Shown here in pieces: positions 63,866 through 64,000 of a stretch of DNA of 64,000 nucleotides. Source of the DNA: Halioxenophilus aromaticivorans. GTDB lineage: Bacteria; Pseudomonadota; Gammaproteobacteria; Pseudomonadales; Cellvibrionaceae. Position 1 is the first letter of the stretch. Each line of letters begins with the position of its first letter. Both the position numbers and the translations under genes were made by a program. The notes beneath the pieces were generated by a model. It was given only the letters and a program-made list of their open reading frames with translations. It was not told where the DNA came from and did no database searches. The stretch covers positions 5,878,234 to 5,942,233 of the forward strand of contig NZ_AP031496.1 in the NCBI RefSeq assembly GCF_042850945.1. The letters run 5' to 3'.

Positions 63866-64000
63866 ATGTATTCTGTCAACGACTATCGGGCTTTACCCGT
63901 GGAAGCTTTGCCAGACCCATTCAAAAAGTCGCCAGAGCAACGTCCGTGGGCAGAGCTTAATCGCAAGGCAAAAAACGGCACAGTGTATATTATAAATAGA
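63866..64000 (+). CDS. unrecognised open frame at the window edge (partial)
   Basis: From ATG 63866 the frame is open for 45 codons to the end: MYSVNDYRALPVEALPDPFK, then PEQRPWAELNRKAKNGTVYI and INR. I do not recognise a family and it does not resemble the start of DnaA. GAGG sits directly against the ATG and could pair with the CCTC at 63850-63853, so the start is uncertain. The frame is also open upstream of the ATG. It occupies the place where dnaA is expected. Confidence 0.45.
   Translation, partial: MYSVNDYRALPVEALPDPFKKSPEQRPWAELNRKAKNGTVYIINR

Noticed and set aside
1..64000. CRISPR array or Cas genes associated with the Tn7-like element
   Set aside because: No regularly spaced repeats or cas-like proteins were seen; the element has tnsD and tnsE, so it is not a CRISPR-guided type on present evidence.

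Overview
The window reads as a junction between a large horizontally acquired island (about 1-39955) and the origin-proximal backbone of a gammaproteobacterial chromosome (39956-64000). The backbone has the usual gene order leftward from the origin: rpmH, rnpA, yidD, yidC, mnmE, (a small DMT transporter), mnmG, rsmG, parA, parB, (an oxidoreductase), atpIBEFHAGDC, glmU, glmS. It is lower in G+C than the island by eye. The host is probably a marine gammaproteobacterium; I cannot name the genus. The alkane genes in the island look most like those of Marinobacter/Alcanivorax-type and Pseudomonas OCT-plasmid systems, judged from recalled family sequences and not from a search.

The island is the right-hand part of a Tn7-like transposon inserted at attTn7. 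All five transposition genes, tnsA-tnsE, lie just downstream of glmS and are transcribed away from it. A right end is visible: a TGTGGG terminus at 39955 and three TnsB-type repeats at exact 20-bp spacing, about 20 bp past the glmS stop codon. The left end is not in the window. tnsA carries an apparent one-base frameshift in a run of five G, leaving a GTG-started ORF that still has the catalytic Glu, Asp and Lys.

The cargo is an alkane-oxidation island with two complete, separately regulated terminal-hydroxylation systems. At 4803-10729 an AraC-type regulator is divergent from ferredoxin, CYP153-type P450, GMC alcohol dehydrogenase and ferredoxin reductase. At 11817-23379 a full OCT-like alk regulon is present: alkBGHJKL on the minus strand, divergent from alkS-alkT; alkF is missing. 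Together the genes cover alkane uptake (AlkL), hydroxylation (AlkB/AlkG/AlkT and CYP153/ferredoxin/reductase), oxidation to aldehyde and acid (two GMC dehydrogenases, AlkH) and CoA activation (AlkK). Left of these, 1-4761 holds a TetR-controlled cluster of two hotdog thioesterases, an alpha/beta hydrolase and an RND efflux pump.

Between the alk genes and tns (23380-32196) lies an IS-driven scrapyard. It holds a dienelactone-hydrolase fragment, an acyl-CoA dehydrogenase gene split by a complete IS21-family element with a 6-bp target duplication, an IS3-family element whose flanks do not match, a second IS21-family element missing its left end, a truncated anaerobic ribonucleotide reductase gene still preceded by a recognisable cobalamin riboswitch, and a broken P19-type iron-transport gene touching the end of tnsE.

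At the right edge, the interval upstream of rpmH contains three DnaA-box matches and is a plausible oriC/dnaA regulatory region, but the open frame that follows on the plus strand does not look like DnaA.
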